A DNA stretch of 64,000 bases from Norana najaformis. Its lineage: Eukaryota > Annelida > Clitellata > Crassiclitellata > Hormogastridae. This document shows, one piece after another, positions 10,396 through 20,258 of this stretch. The number at the start of each line of letters is the position of its first letter. Position 1 is the first letter of the stretch. The notes beneath the pieces were generated by a model. The model ran no database searches, was not told where the DNA came from, and saw only the letters and a program-made list of their open reading frames with translations. Location: contig OZ029914.1 in NCBI GenBank assembly GCA_964023275.1, positions 49,306,530 to 49,370,529 of the forward strand, read 5' to 3'. The position numbers and the translations under genes are program-made.

Positions 10396-11425
10396 ACAGA
10401 CGTAGGTGTCATTTTAAGTGTTCGTGACTCATCTGCAAATGTTTTACAATAATAATAGGTTAAAAAGACCTACATTGTGTCTCAACTAGTTTTATGTCTT
10501 TATATGTTGTGTATCCTACATAAGGAAATGGGATTAAAACTATCCATTGCCGAAAGTTCATGCTTTAAATAATCAATATTAATAATTGCGATGGTCGTTG
10601 GCACATGCTAATAATGTTGCTCTACATCTTCCTCAATCGTTTAATGGGTAGCAATATTTCATCCTTGTCAACATTGTAGGTTATAGGATATTTTCATGTT
10701 TTACGAAAAAAATCATGAGAAAGAATATTCACATTTTATACAGTTTCGTTAAAATTTCATCAGTCGCAACGTTGCAATCACAAAATATATTTACTAGTAT
10801 AATAACCACCAATTAATTATGCTACATTGGCTTAATCAGCAAATGTTGTCCAGTATCTGCGGAATGCCAACGCTAAGATATTTATTAGTACTGGTTTAGT
10901 GAAAAACGAGTGATAGGTTGGATATTATTGTCTGTTTAGTAACCTACTTACACGATAGAGCAAGTTTAAGTAGTCAAGCGATTTCCACGTAGCTAACATC
11001 TGGCGCGGTAGTTCGAAAGACGCACTCGATATTCGGACCCTTTGCTTCCTTCAACATTCGGGCCTAAGCTTATATTTCTAGTAAACTAATTGCTTAAAAG
11101 TTTTTGCAAACAAATTACCCAGCATAAATCATTAGGCGACTCTGAAGATTTTGTCAGTAGCTAGGCACCGTTCATATGGTTTGCCCAATACAAACTAGTT
11201 GCTATGCATGAAGAGCTTTCAAACATAGTGTCTATATAAAATAGATAACCTGTGTCACTAAAAGTAATGCTGAGTGACGTCGATTTTGTCTGACCGGCTA
11301 CTTCGTTTAGAGCTGTCCACTGGAAAGCATGTTCTGTGTCTGGTGTCAGACTATCCCAGAGTCAAGACAGATCCATTTATGGTTCTCCTTGTTTCAATTT
11401 CAGTCCATCCATCTAGACATTGGGC
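10396..11425. other. unassigned AT-rich DNA
   Basis: No repeat copy or protein motif was recognised on either strand. Confidence 0.5.
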
Positions 11426-11426
11426 C

Positions 11427-11522
11427 TATGCGGAGCGTTTTACACGTTTGACTAACTTCAACTAGCTTCAATAGCCTATGCGAAGCTTTTTACACTTTTG
11501 ACTAACTTCAACTAGCTTCAAT
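11427..11522 (+). repeat. tandem duplication of a 48-bp unit
   Basis: Two adjacent copies of CCTATGCGRAGC, TTTTACAC and TTTGACTAACTTCAACTAGC follow each other with few differences. Confidence 0.8.
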
Positions 11523-11647
11523 ACATAGATAATTGTATTAATTGCATATAATTTCGTCTAAATATATGATTTTAACAGCTCTTTGAAATGTAGAAATGCA
11601 GATGCAGATGTCTGTATAACAGTCTTTTAGAAGCAGAGAGAACCTAC

Positions 11648-11894
11648 CTATGACGGTAAGAAATGCCAGGGTAGCATTCTTATTAAACGGATCTTCAGCG
11701 CTTGTGTATTTCACTGCACACGAAAACACGGCAGATTTGATGTTCAGATTACATCGTCCATTGCTAAGATTTGCATCGACTTCATATGTTGATGCAAATG
11801 CCTTAGACGCAGTTTGACCGTTATAGATTGAATTTAAAGTTGGGGATCGTTTGAAGCACAGTACAACCAACGCAGAGAAAGCTTTAGATTTGTC
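11648..11894 (-). CDS. possible immunoglobulin-like domain exon
   Basis: The minus strand has an open stretch reading VVLCFKRS, later GRCNLNIKSAVFSCAVKY and TLAFLTVIG. The layout of an early Cys, then L.I, then a Y/F.C segment and a closing A.LTV strand resembles the second half of an immunoglobulin-like domain. It ends directly at a good splice donor (TAG then GTAGGT at 11,647 downward). A possible acceptor (GTGTAG) lies at about 11,895, but without a clear pyrimidine tract. The Cys-Cys distance (46 residues) is short, and the expected Trp is missing. No neighbouring exon is secure. It may be a decayed exon or chance. Confidence 0.3.
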
Positions 11895-11925
11895 CTACAC
11901 TCCAACTCAACTCTGCATGGTTCTT

Positions 11926-12050
11926 ACCAAAGCGACCGTAATCTTCGGAGCCGACAGAGAAGCAGCCGCTGATAGGGCAACTTCTACGATGAAGATTGCA
12001 ATGAAATATTTTAAGTTACATAGTAAATTTAATTCGCGTGCTTATAGATG
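11926..12050 (-). repeat. repeat R3, copy 1 (signal-peptide-like reading)
   Basis: The 125 bp are about 90 percent identical to 42,752-42,884. On the minus strand the shared part reads FIAIFIVEVALSAAASLSAP, a hydrophobic run ending in small residues as in a signal peptide, in frame with the possible exon just downstream. It ends at a donor-like TTG/GTAAGA (about 11,927). No Met is in frame. Either a duplicated exon or a short dispersed repeat. Confidence 0.45.
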
Positions 12051-12165
12051 TGTGCACATGTACAAGATCTGTGTCCGAGCCTCTCTGTTTGATTGTCTCT
12101 TTGTTAGTCCGTCTTTTTGTTTGTTTAACTACCTACTTATATGATTGCTGTATGACTGTATTTGT

Positions 12166-12236
12166 TGCCTCTCTCTCTCCCTCTCTCCCTCTTTCTCTTT
12201 CTTTCTCTTTTTTTCTTTCTCTCTCTTTCTGCGTGT
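12166..12236 (+). repeat. pyrimidine tract (CTCTCT/TTTCTTTC)
   Basis: Almost 70 consecutive pyrimidines, mainly CT and TTTC motifs. A simple low-complexity tract. Confidence 0.85.
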
Positions 12237-12239
12237 CTG

Positions 12240-13380
12240 CTTGTCTGTATTTCATGTCTGGTTGTCTGTTTTTAATTATATGTTCGGTTGCAATAATGTT
12301 AAAAATTGATCAAATTTATATTAGGTTAATGGTTTTCAATAAAGAAAAATTACTGTAGCAAAATGATTAAAATATAGAAAAGCAAAATTTACGTGTATAG
12401 GCCTACTGGTGTTATTGGTGAATTATACTGAATTGAAATTCTTTAGAAAACAGTTTTGTCATTTTATGCGATTATAGGGGTAATTCTGCTGATTGTGCTT
12501 GGGTAAGGTGTTTAGGGTTAACCGCCGATTTCAATTTAAGCAGCTATGCTAATATAATATTAGTTAGTAAGAACAAATTATGACGGGGTAATCAGGCCTG
12601 CAACAAGGTAATATACGAACTAAGTACCTAGTATAGGGGTCGAAGGCCCAGTTTCAGGCCGATCAGCGTACTTGCGAACAACAAGAACAATTAAACACGC
12701 TGGACATCGTTTGCATCCTGTTTACACAAGAACAATTAAACACGCGTCACAAAACGTGACATGACAAACGTCAGTGTGTGATAGGTTTTAATAGCTGCAT
12801 TCGGCTTTAATAATGTCTTACATCAAGCATTTATAACCAAGCTCACTAACAGCAATAGCGTCACATAGTTTCAGATAGTGGCGTCAATCCGTCATTCACA
12901 TTCAGAGGGGAAAATCCTAACACTTCTTAGCTTCCGTTCTTATAACATTGGTTCGTGCAGTCAACTCTCGGTTCCAGGACGATTGAAGACAAGACCATTT
13001 TGCTGCTGCAGTCTATGTCACACTTTAATACTAATAAAGTGTATTATTTTTATAGTAATAAGAATAAGCCTATTTTTATTATCGTTATTATTATTATCAT
13101 TATTAAACAGCGTAAACGTATTTAGGTTAGCTGATTAAGGAGAGAACAGTCAGTTTAAAATGATACGTAAAATTCCAAATTTAAGGGATATTAAACTCTG
13201 TGTCCCATCAAGCCAAGCATGTATTTTGGATGGGACATATGGCTTCGCAGCATAGGGATCGAAGACGCAGTTTCAGATGAAGCTCACTTATGGCTAATTT
13301 GATCTAGATCAGCCTGACAACTTACACTAAACCCATATAAGGCTAGCGGATCTATATTTAGGCCTATTTCATGCAGCTTT
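12240..13380. other. unassigned AT-rich DNA
   Basis: Only short features are visible: a direct repeat of ACAAGAACAATTAAACACGC near 12,677 and 12,726, and two related words with GTCGAAGGCCCAGTTTCAGG (12,637) and ATCGAAGACGCAGTTTCAG (13,257). No gene recognised. Confidence 0.5.
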
Positions 13381-13494
13381 TGCGTGGCGATGGGAAATTT
13401 CGGAGATTTCGGAGAGTGTTTAGTATCCGATTGGTGTGCAACGGATAGGTGCACTGAAAATCTAAAACCCTTTGTCGAAAACCGTTATGCTATG

Positions 13495-13915
13495 GGCATC
13501 TTTATTTCCCGTTCATCATATGGCGCAATTAATTACAATTTGCTTTCCCGTTCATTAGACGTGCCATTAAAGTGGGCTTCATTTCCTGCTCAGCGGAAGG
13601 CACTATAAAGACAGTTTGGATTCCCTTTAATGAGATGGCGCATTAGGACAGTTTGCTTTCCCGTTCAGCCGAAGGCGCTAGTGCGACACTGCTTTCTCGT
13701 TCATGAGAGGGCGCAAGTAAGACCGTTTGCTTTACCGCTCAGCGGATGGCGCAATTTAGACGCAAACTTTCCTGTTCATCGTATGCGCAATTAATTACAG
13801 CATGCTTTCCAGTTCATCACAGGCGCAATTAAGGGCATTTTATTTTCCCGTTCAGTAGATGGCGAATAAAGACAGTTTGCTTTCCCGTTCATAAAATGGC
13901 GCTATTAAGACATTT
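13495..13915 (+). repeat. degenerate array of about ten 35-45 bp units with GATGGCGC
   Basis: Units follow the pattern TTTGCTTTCCCGTTCA, a variable TNAKATGGCGC, then AATTAAGACAG. About ten degenerate units are readable. Single units recur at about 6605 and pairs at 10,270-10,370 and 50,120-50,215. Unit length drifts, unlike a young minisatellite. Confidence 0.75.
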
Positions 13916-13963
13916 GAATATTTGTTTACGCTGTACTATTACACACGTTTTATTTCTGTAGAC

Positions 13964-14332
13964 CAGCGCTTCCCAAATTTCTCAGTGTCACGGACCGCCA
14001 GGAATTTTCACTGCTACAGAACTGGTGCCCAATTTATTATTTATTCCGCTTTTTTAAGCACCTAAAATTTCGTAAATTCCTAAGATATGTGTTAAAATCG
14101 TGTTAAATGCATCTTAATCCAATTCTATGACTCTATTGTTCCTTAAAATGCTAGCCTAATAAATGTTTTTGTTATGACTTTTAAAATATAATAGTTCTGA
14201 TAATCTTTCTATTTCAATGAGAAATATGTAGGGGCCATTTCTCCATTATTCTGTTTTGAGAATGGTTGCGGACCGGCAACTGAGGGCTCGCGGCCCGGTA
14301 CCGGTCTGCGGACCACCACTTTGGGAAGCGCT
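13964..14332. mobile_element. hAT-type MITE with target duplication
   Basis: The left end CAGCGCTTCCCAAA and the right end TTTGGGAAGCGCT are inverted. The flanks are CTGTAGAC (13,956-13,963) and ATGTAGAC (14,333-14,340), an 8-bp duplication with one mismatch that fits the hAT pattern nTnnnnAn. The 369 bp carry no transposase. It interrupts R1: the uninterrupted order can be read at 27,030. Confidence 0.85.
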
Positions 14333-15264
14333 ATGTAGACGACTTGTGTTGCCTTCGCTATTCAAGCAGCCTTGCTTCCGCATACCACAGCCAACTGCTA
14401 TAATACAGCGTTTTATGAAACTGCTTGGTATCTTCTGGCGAGTTGCTGTGTAATTAATGTTTATTGTCATTATAAGACATTTGTTAACACGCCACATGTC
14501 CATTGGCTGAGCGAGGAATCGTAGGCGATTGCTATTTTATTACTTATAACATAACGATGATATTGTCGGGTCACCTGGTTGTGTGTAACGGGTAGCTGCG
14601 TTTAAAATCTATATCCTTTGTCTAAAGCCGTCATGCTTTGGGACTTCTTTATAGGAAATGCCCCAGAAATAATGTTTTCCGGAATTCAAATGATTTTTCC
14701 AAACGAACGCGGTTGTAGCGGTTACTTACGAGTAGCCGTATGCCTTTCATTTTTCATTATGTGTAGTAGGGAATTGAATGTCCTTGGAGGTGAAATTTTA
14801 ATAGAATTAACTATAGTCATTGCCTTTGAAAAGTTCATCTGATTAAATTAACACCGACTCAGTTTAGTCTGAAGCCTGTTTTAACGATGATCCACAATAT
14901 GTTTACCTAATCTATGATGCTTGGTGCATAAAAAATGTTACTGGACGCCTTTGAACAAATTCTAGCGTTGCATGCCTGTCTTGTTGGCAACAAATATCTA
15001 AAGGCCACACACTGTACTGAATGACCGATAGTGTTTTGCCATGCAAGGCTATTGCCACTGCTATTTGCGAACTTTTTCAAACCGAAGAGAGGTAAGAATT
15101 TTTGCATTGATGTGCACTCTTCCACTTCACTACACTGCTCAACGTAACATCGCATTACATGATCACATTACATTATTGAAAATCTGGTCTCCGTTGAATA
15201 GCCATGCTCACAGCGCTTTAGAAGGGCACTTAAGAGCCTCTATAAAAAGCCCTTACGCATATAA

Positions 15265-15452
15265 CACCCTAACAGCTCCTTCCACCTTCTCTCTCTGGTC
15301 TTCTGGCAATCAGACTAAGGTTCTTGACAAGGCATCTTTGGACAACCCCACTGACTTGACGCTGCTCTCGTGAATAAGCTTGTGCCCTGCGCTTAGCTTT
15401 TAATAACGCTTCAGAAATGTGGAGTTTACGATTACGACGATTACGACAAAAA
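15265..15452 (+). mobile_element. LINE-B 3-prime end inserted in R1
   Basis: CATCTTTGGACAACCCC, CTGACTTGACGC, GTGAATAAGCTTGTGCCC and TTTACGATTACGACGATTAC mark a LINE-B end. R1 copy 1 lacks it at the same place (about 6820), so it inserted after the R1 duplication. Confidence 0.7.
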
Positions 15453-16179
15453 TACACTACATACATAGATAGGCCTACATATGTACGTACGCACATACAT
15501 TACATTACAGTGTTGGACCAACATTGTCCCAAATGTCTATGAAGTTCATAAATAAGGAAAGCAACGCTCATATAACTAGAAAAGCCACCAGAGGCTAACT
15601 TTCGCACACAAAATAGAGTCCAACAAGAATTCCCTATCATACGTACATGTAATAGTTCTCATAGTGTCCAAAATTCCTGGCCTTTGTGATATCGAAGACG
15701 CGGAATAACGACAAGCGTTAAAAGTCTACAGTCTGCTACGTATACAAAACGAGTGAACATTTTGATATCATGTGATCGTAGGCCTACCTGATGTTCATCA
15801 TTCTTCCAACGAAAGCCATTTATCAGCGAAGCTCTTGACTCTTATTCCAAATAAGTCATCGAACAAGAAACATTTGCCTTTTAAATTCTTCCATAGTCAA
15901 GGGCAGATCCAGGAGCAATCGGACAGTGCTCTTCATTTGCTATTGAGTTGCCCACAAACCGGTGTCGACAAGGTTTGACCATCACTGGCACTGAAAAGTA
16001 AGAAACCGTATATAATAGACCTACATTTATCGTGTGAACGGCGAATCACTTTTGTACATAAACTTCGAAATGAAATTTGCAATTTTGCGCACTGAGAGCA
16101 TCTGTGTCTCAATCTTATACCTGCTCTGACTATGGAGTTACAAATTTCTCTAGGCTCTCCCCCAGTCTCGTCAACAACC

Positions 16180-16390
16180 AGACAGGCAGATTTTAAGCTA
16201 GATCCATTTGCCCGACAGTCTCCAGCAAACATTTTCCAGACTCTATTTTTGGCCGCTGTCCCCCGACCACTGTTCTGACAGCGCATGTACTCTGACACAA
16301 TATAGCTGTTGTGTGTGGAGATATGGGAAAAGTAGCACAGTGGGAGGGGCAGATACTGCTGTCGTAAGACAAACAAGATTACAAAAAGTG
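16180..16390 (+). repeat. repeat R4, copy 1
   Basis: Matches 52,141-52,358 in order: GGCAGATTTTAAGCTAG, a TGACAGYGCATGTA word, GGAAAAAGTA-like text and ACTGCTG..GTA..ACAAACAAGAYTACA. A minus ORF of 147 codons overlaps but lacks any recognised motif. Confidence 0.6.
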
Positions 16391-16754
16391 TGTGCGTATG
16401 TGTGTGTATGTATTATATATATATATTGTTAAGCTTATACAGTCCATTTTATAGTGTACTTGGCCGAGTGGTCGATATTTTCCATTAGTCAAATCTATCG
16501 CATTGGCGAGAGGGCTGTTTACAGGCTGATGCAAGAGTTTCTCGATTGACAATAAACAAGAATAGTGTTTGGCTACTGCTCGGTAGCAGCAGTTAGTGTT
16601 TGCAGGCCCATCTAGGGTAGCGAAAGTAGGCTTGAGTCCCTATGTACAGACTGCTTGATGGAGTAACGTGTAAGCTAATACTTGCCGGACCCAATCCGAG
16701 CTAATCTAATCTGATACGATATCTTGGCGCCAATTTACTATTCTTACCTGGAAA

Positions 16755-16905
16755 GTGGGGCACGGTTGCCAGTTGGTTGGAATGCTGGACTTGCAACACG
16801 AAGTCTGTGGATTTGAGTCTCCCTCAGGCGGTTACTGTTTTGGGGACCTGGAGCAAGTCCTTCACTCACAACTGCTCAGCACCACTATAAACGTCTAAAC
16901 ATATG
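16755..16905 (+). mobile_element. SINE-2 copy
   Basis: tRNA-like head TTGGTTGGAATGCTGGACTT and a decayed box B (GATTTGAGTCTCCC), then CTGGAGCAAGTCCTTCACTC. It lies in R1 at the same place as the copy at 7994, so it was carried by the R1 duplication. Confidence 0.65.
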
Positions 16906-17522
16906 AAGTAATGGCACTGTTTAGTTGCTGATTTACTTGCATCGTTTGCATTGTATCGTCGTTAACACTCGATCTGTAACTATGAAGTTTTCCAAATTAT
17001 TAATGACTGTTTTTCTGCGATAAACGTGGATCGATGAGGCCTAGGGGATATTGAATTAATTTAATGTTTCCATAGTACTATTAGCTAGGTCTGTTCTATT
17101 CGCACAAGAGTGATGCCAGGCAACAGCAATCACCAGTGTGTCCAACAGATACATTATCTTGTCGTGCACTCAATCGATACGTTTACAGCGCTGTTTGTAG
17201 CAACAGGAAAACATTGCACGCTTCTGTATTGGAGCAGAATAATTGATGGTCGCCCGATTTACAGTACAATAGCAGCCAAGGCAACGCGTTCCGTAACAAA
17301 ACCCCATAATACTGGCTAAATATGTATTCATTCAATATTTCAATATACACCGAAAATTCGTTATAACTTGCGTCATTTTGACAGAAATTCTTATATATCG
17401 CGGTCGAGGACATGGATCCAAAATGATCACATAGATTTGTTATAAGACGGTATTTGATGTGGCTCCCAAAGACAGCGTCATAATGAGTTTCTGGTGTCAA
17501 TTGATTGTTGCAGGTTGTCTAG

Positions 17523-17600
17523 ACCAGTGGTTCTCAAAGTGTGGTCAGTGGATCACCTGTGATCCGCGAGCGTGAGCCAGATGGTCCGCGGCGGCGATTA
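17523..17600 (+). mobile_element. hAT-like inverted-repeat end
   Basis: CAGTGGTTCTCAAAGTGTGG followed by GGTCCGCGG text is typical of the ends of hAT elements. A matching right end and target duplication were not found; ACTTTGAGATAAGTAGT near 17,838 may be its decayed partner. Confidence 0.5.
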
Positions 17601-17859
17601 ACCCAATATTTTTGCAACGCCTTCCCATGTATACAACATAACACTGTGTAGTCACAGTTTGGTAAATAGCAGTTTAGCCTGTTTTTTTTCTAATACCACG
17701 TCAATTATGTGGTTTTGGTGACGTCGCTGTCATGTCACAGTGAAAACATTTTTGCCTTGATAAAAGTCGCCAGGCAGTAGGACGTAGGCGATCCGCCATA
17801 AGTTTGACTCCTGTAAGGATGTAACTGGGGCGAAGAACTTTGAGATAAGTAGTTGGACA

Positions 17860-18560
17860 CCAGCTTTGCTTCAATTATGATTTTATTTCCTAAGCTATTT
17901 ACTAACGAAACATAACTCTTGCAGAGTAACAAAATCTGTAATAATAAACAAGTAAGGAAAGGAACTTTTAGTTCAATTTAAATTTAAATATTTTTATTCA
18001 AGCTAAGTGAGTTTGACTAAATATTCTCTTTTCTCGGAACACATTGTACAGTTTGGTTTCCATTTTCTGAAAAAGGGTTTCAAATGCCACATATTGCAGA
18101 GTCATTCATGCATTTTCATTCAGTCTCATTTGATTACATATACAGGGTATAGCATTGCTATACAGGGTATAGCATTGATATACAACAAGTTGATAATATG
18201 AATGCATGCACGAATGGTGAGGATATTCTCACACCTGTCACTTTGTCCCATGGTTGGCTGTCTTATGCATGAAGTGGGAGGTTTTTCTCGATAAACACAG
18301 TACTGTAATTCAAGCAATTCAAGTAATGACGTAAGGACTCGTTTTCGGTTATGTCTGTACATTCTGTTGTATGTGTCTCCACGATTGCTGCCAGTGATAC
18401 GTGCATGCCTGCAAGTGTCGCCTGAAATATTCCTAACAGCAAGCCTGCAGCAGCCGCTAGACATGATTGGGCATGTCAGCGAGCTGACGTCAGCATCAAT
18501 ACCAGTATTTAAGGCGAGATTGCGTAGAACGAAGGTGAAGTTTTCTTATATAGCTGTAGC
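17860..18560 (+). other. upstream region of the transposase-like gene
   Basis: It contains a perfect-looking 20-bp direct duplication (TACAGGGTATAGCATTG at about 18,140 and 18,160) and TATA-like words GTATTTAAG (18,502) and TTATATAG (18,547). No inverted repeat matching the downstream flank could be found by eye. A short segment at 17,840-17,932 resembles 23,280-23,345 on the minus strand. Confidence 0.4.
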
Positions 18561-18584
18561 TAGTGTGTGAGATTTAACTTTGAA

Positions 18585-20258
18585 ATGAATAGGCGAGGCT
18601 GTGTTAACCATCCAGACAATTTTTGCTATGTTTGTGGTAAATATACTCTTGGTGACCAGCGCAAGAAGTTAACTAAGAGAGTGATGATTGCTTACAAGTA
18701 TTATTTTGGATGTCAAATCGGAGACCAGGATAAAAGTTGGGCACCTCATGTCTGCTGCACCGTGTGCTACTCTGGGCTTACACAGTGGCTGAATGGCAAA
18801 AGGAATTCAATGCCGTTTGCTGTGCCTATGGTGTGGCGCGAGCCAAGAAATCATCATGCAGACTGTTATTTCTGCATTACTAAAGTGGCTGGATTTTCAA
18901 AGAAAAATAAGTCTAAAATCGTTTATCCTGATTGCGAGTCCGCTCTAAAGCCAGTGCCACATGATGAAGAGAATCCAGTACCATTTCCGCCTGCTGCGGG
19001 TGCTGATGAAACGGACAGTTCTGATGGTAATACAGAAGATGACGTTACTGTTTATGAATCCAGTGATCAAGATTTGGAAGAGGGTCGGCCGCATTTGATA
19101 AGGCAAGGTGAGTTAGATGATCTGGTGAGGGACCTATCTTTGTCAAAGGAGAAATCTGAACTGTTAGCCTCCAGACTAGGGGAGTGGAACTTGCCTCAAA
19201 AAGGTACCACAACATCACACTTCCGTTATCGTCACAAACAGTTAGCTACATATTACAAACTGGAAAATGATATCTGTTTCTGTACTGACGTGAACGGTCT
19301 CATGCTGAATTTAGGTTGCGAATACGTTCCTGATCAGTGGAGACTGTTCACAGATTCCAGCCAAGCGAGCTTGAAAACTATGTTGGTGCACAATGGTAAC
19401 GAAAAGCCGTCTGTTCCTATAGCCCACGCTGTAGGCCTCAAAGAGACATATGATTCAATGAAACTCATTTTGAAAGTGATCAACTACTCAGACCACAAAT
19501 GGAACATCTGTGCGGACCTCAAAGTGGTAGCACTTATTCTAGGCCTACAGCTGGGGTACACAAAACATATGTGCTTTTTGTGCTTGTGGAACAGTCGTGA
19601 TGACAGCAACCATTACAAAGTGAAACTGTGGCCTCCTAGATCTGAGCACATTGTTGGTCGGCACAACGTGCAACACGAACCATTGGATGATCCATTGAAA
19701 GTGTACTTACCACCACTTCACATTAAACTGGGCCTCATGAGGAATTTCGTAGTGGCAATGGATCGTGCTGGACAAGGCTTTCAGTATCTGAGAGATAAAT
19801 TTGGAGCCGTCAAAACTGAAGCTAAGCTGAAGGCTGGAATTCTTATTGGTCCAGAAATCCGCGAGCTAATGCGTGATACTGTATTTAGAACCAAGCTCAA
19901 CCCACTGGAATTTGCCGCTTGGGATGCATGTACGTTGGTGGTGCAAAACGTCCTTGGGAATCACCGAGCTGACAACTATGCTGAACTCGTTAGCAACATG
20001 CTAACAGCATATAAGCAACTCGGCTGCCGGATGTCACTAAAACTACATTTCTTACATTCCCATCTGGATCTTTTCCCACCAAACTTGGGTGATGTAAGCG
20101 ATGAGCATGGAGAGAGATTCCATCAAGACATCTCCACCTTTGAAGCAAGATATCAGGGCCACTGCAATTCCAACATGATGGGCGATTACTGCTGGTTTCT
20201 GCAGCGGGCAACAGCGGCCACTCACAAGCGCAAGAGCAAGTGTCTAAAGCACTTTTGA
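18585..20258 (+). CDS. transposase-like protein with Cys/His-rich domain and RAG1/Transib-like core motifs
   Basis: An intronless ORF of 557 codons from ATG 18,585 (an in-frame stop lies at 18,561). Numbering below uses the slightly longer frame opening at GTG 18,567. Residues 12-103 hold paired Cys and His (CYVC, HVCCTVC, HHADCYFC), suggesting zinc binding. Residues 140-172 are acidic and probably disordered. The core has Asp263 (LFTDSS), Asp317 (CADLKVV), a CFLC pair at 336-339, LHIKLG at 384-389, HFLHSH at 494-499, Glu513/Glu516 (SDEHGERFHQD), and a basic carboxyl end. The core is complete and undamaged. I know similar proteins as multicopy uncharacterised proteins in invertebrates; the transposase role is inferred from motif layout. 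Inverted ends were not found, so it may be an immobile or domesticated copy. Confidence 0.75.
   Translation: MNRRGCVNHPDNFCYVCGKYTLGDQRKKLTKRVMIAYKYYFGCQIGDQDKSWAPHVCCTVCYSGLTQWLNGKRNSMPFAVPMVWREPRNHHADCYFCITKVAGFSKKNKSKIVYPDCESALKPVPHDEENPVPFPPAAGADETDSSDGNTEDDVTVYESSDQDLEEGRPHLIRQGELDDLVRDLSLSKEKSELLASRLGEWNLPQKGTTTSHFRYRHKQLATYYKLENDICFCTDVNGLMLNLGCEYVPDQWRLFTDSSQASLKTMLVHNGNEKPSVPIAHAVGLKETYDSMKLILKVINYSDHKWNICADLKVVALILGLQLGYTKHMCFLCLWNSRDDSNHYKVKLWPPRSEHIVGRHNVQHEPLDDPLKVYLPPLHIKLGLMRNFVVAMDRAGQGFQYLRDKFGAVKTEAKLKAGILIGPEIRELMRDTVFRTKLNPLEFAAWDACTLVVQNVLGNHRADNYAELVSNMLTAYKQLGCRMSLKLHFLHSHLDLFPPNLGDVSDEHGERFHQDISTFEARYQGHCNSNMMGDYCWFLQRATAATHKRKSKCLKHF

Larger units (their letters stand above)
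13380..17320 (+). repeat. dispersed repeat R1, copy 2 (longest)
   Basis: This is the most complete copy of R1, with sections matching 6.59-8.58 kb, 22.06-22.34 kb, 27.01-27.35 kb and 49.5-49.66 kb. It is interrupted by a hAT MITE (13,964-14,332) and a LINE-B tail (15,265-15,450), and contains a SINE-2. The stretch 14,340-14,770 matches 27,040-27,350, including TTTGTCTAAARCCGTC and the shared TTCATTTTTCATTAT. No conserved reading frame is seen. Confidence 0.65.

Noticed and set aside
13495-13915. CRISPR-like array
   Set aside because: Units are degenerate, spacing varies, there are no unique spacers of constant length, and the context is a eukaryotic genome.
15933-16376. 147-codon minus ORF as a gene
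   Set aside because: It overlaps repeat R4 and R1, has no motif, and its frame is not evidently kept in the R4 copy at 52.1 kb.
18567-18584. GTG start for the transposase-like protein
   Set aside because: A normal ATG lies six codons downstream and eukaryotic genes rarely start at GTG; ATG 18,585 was chosen.
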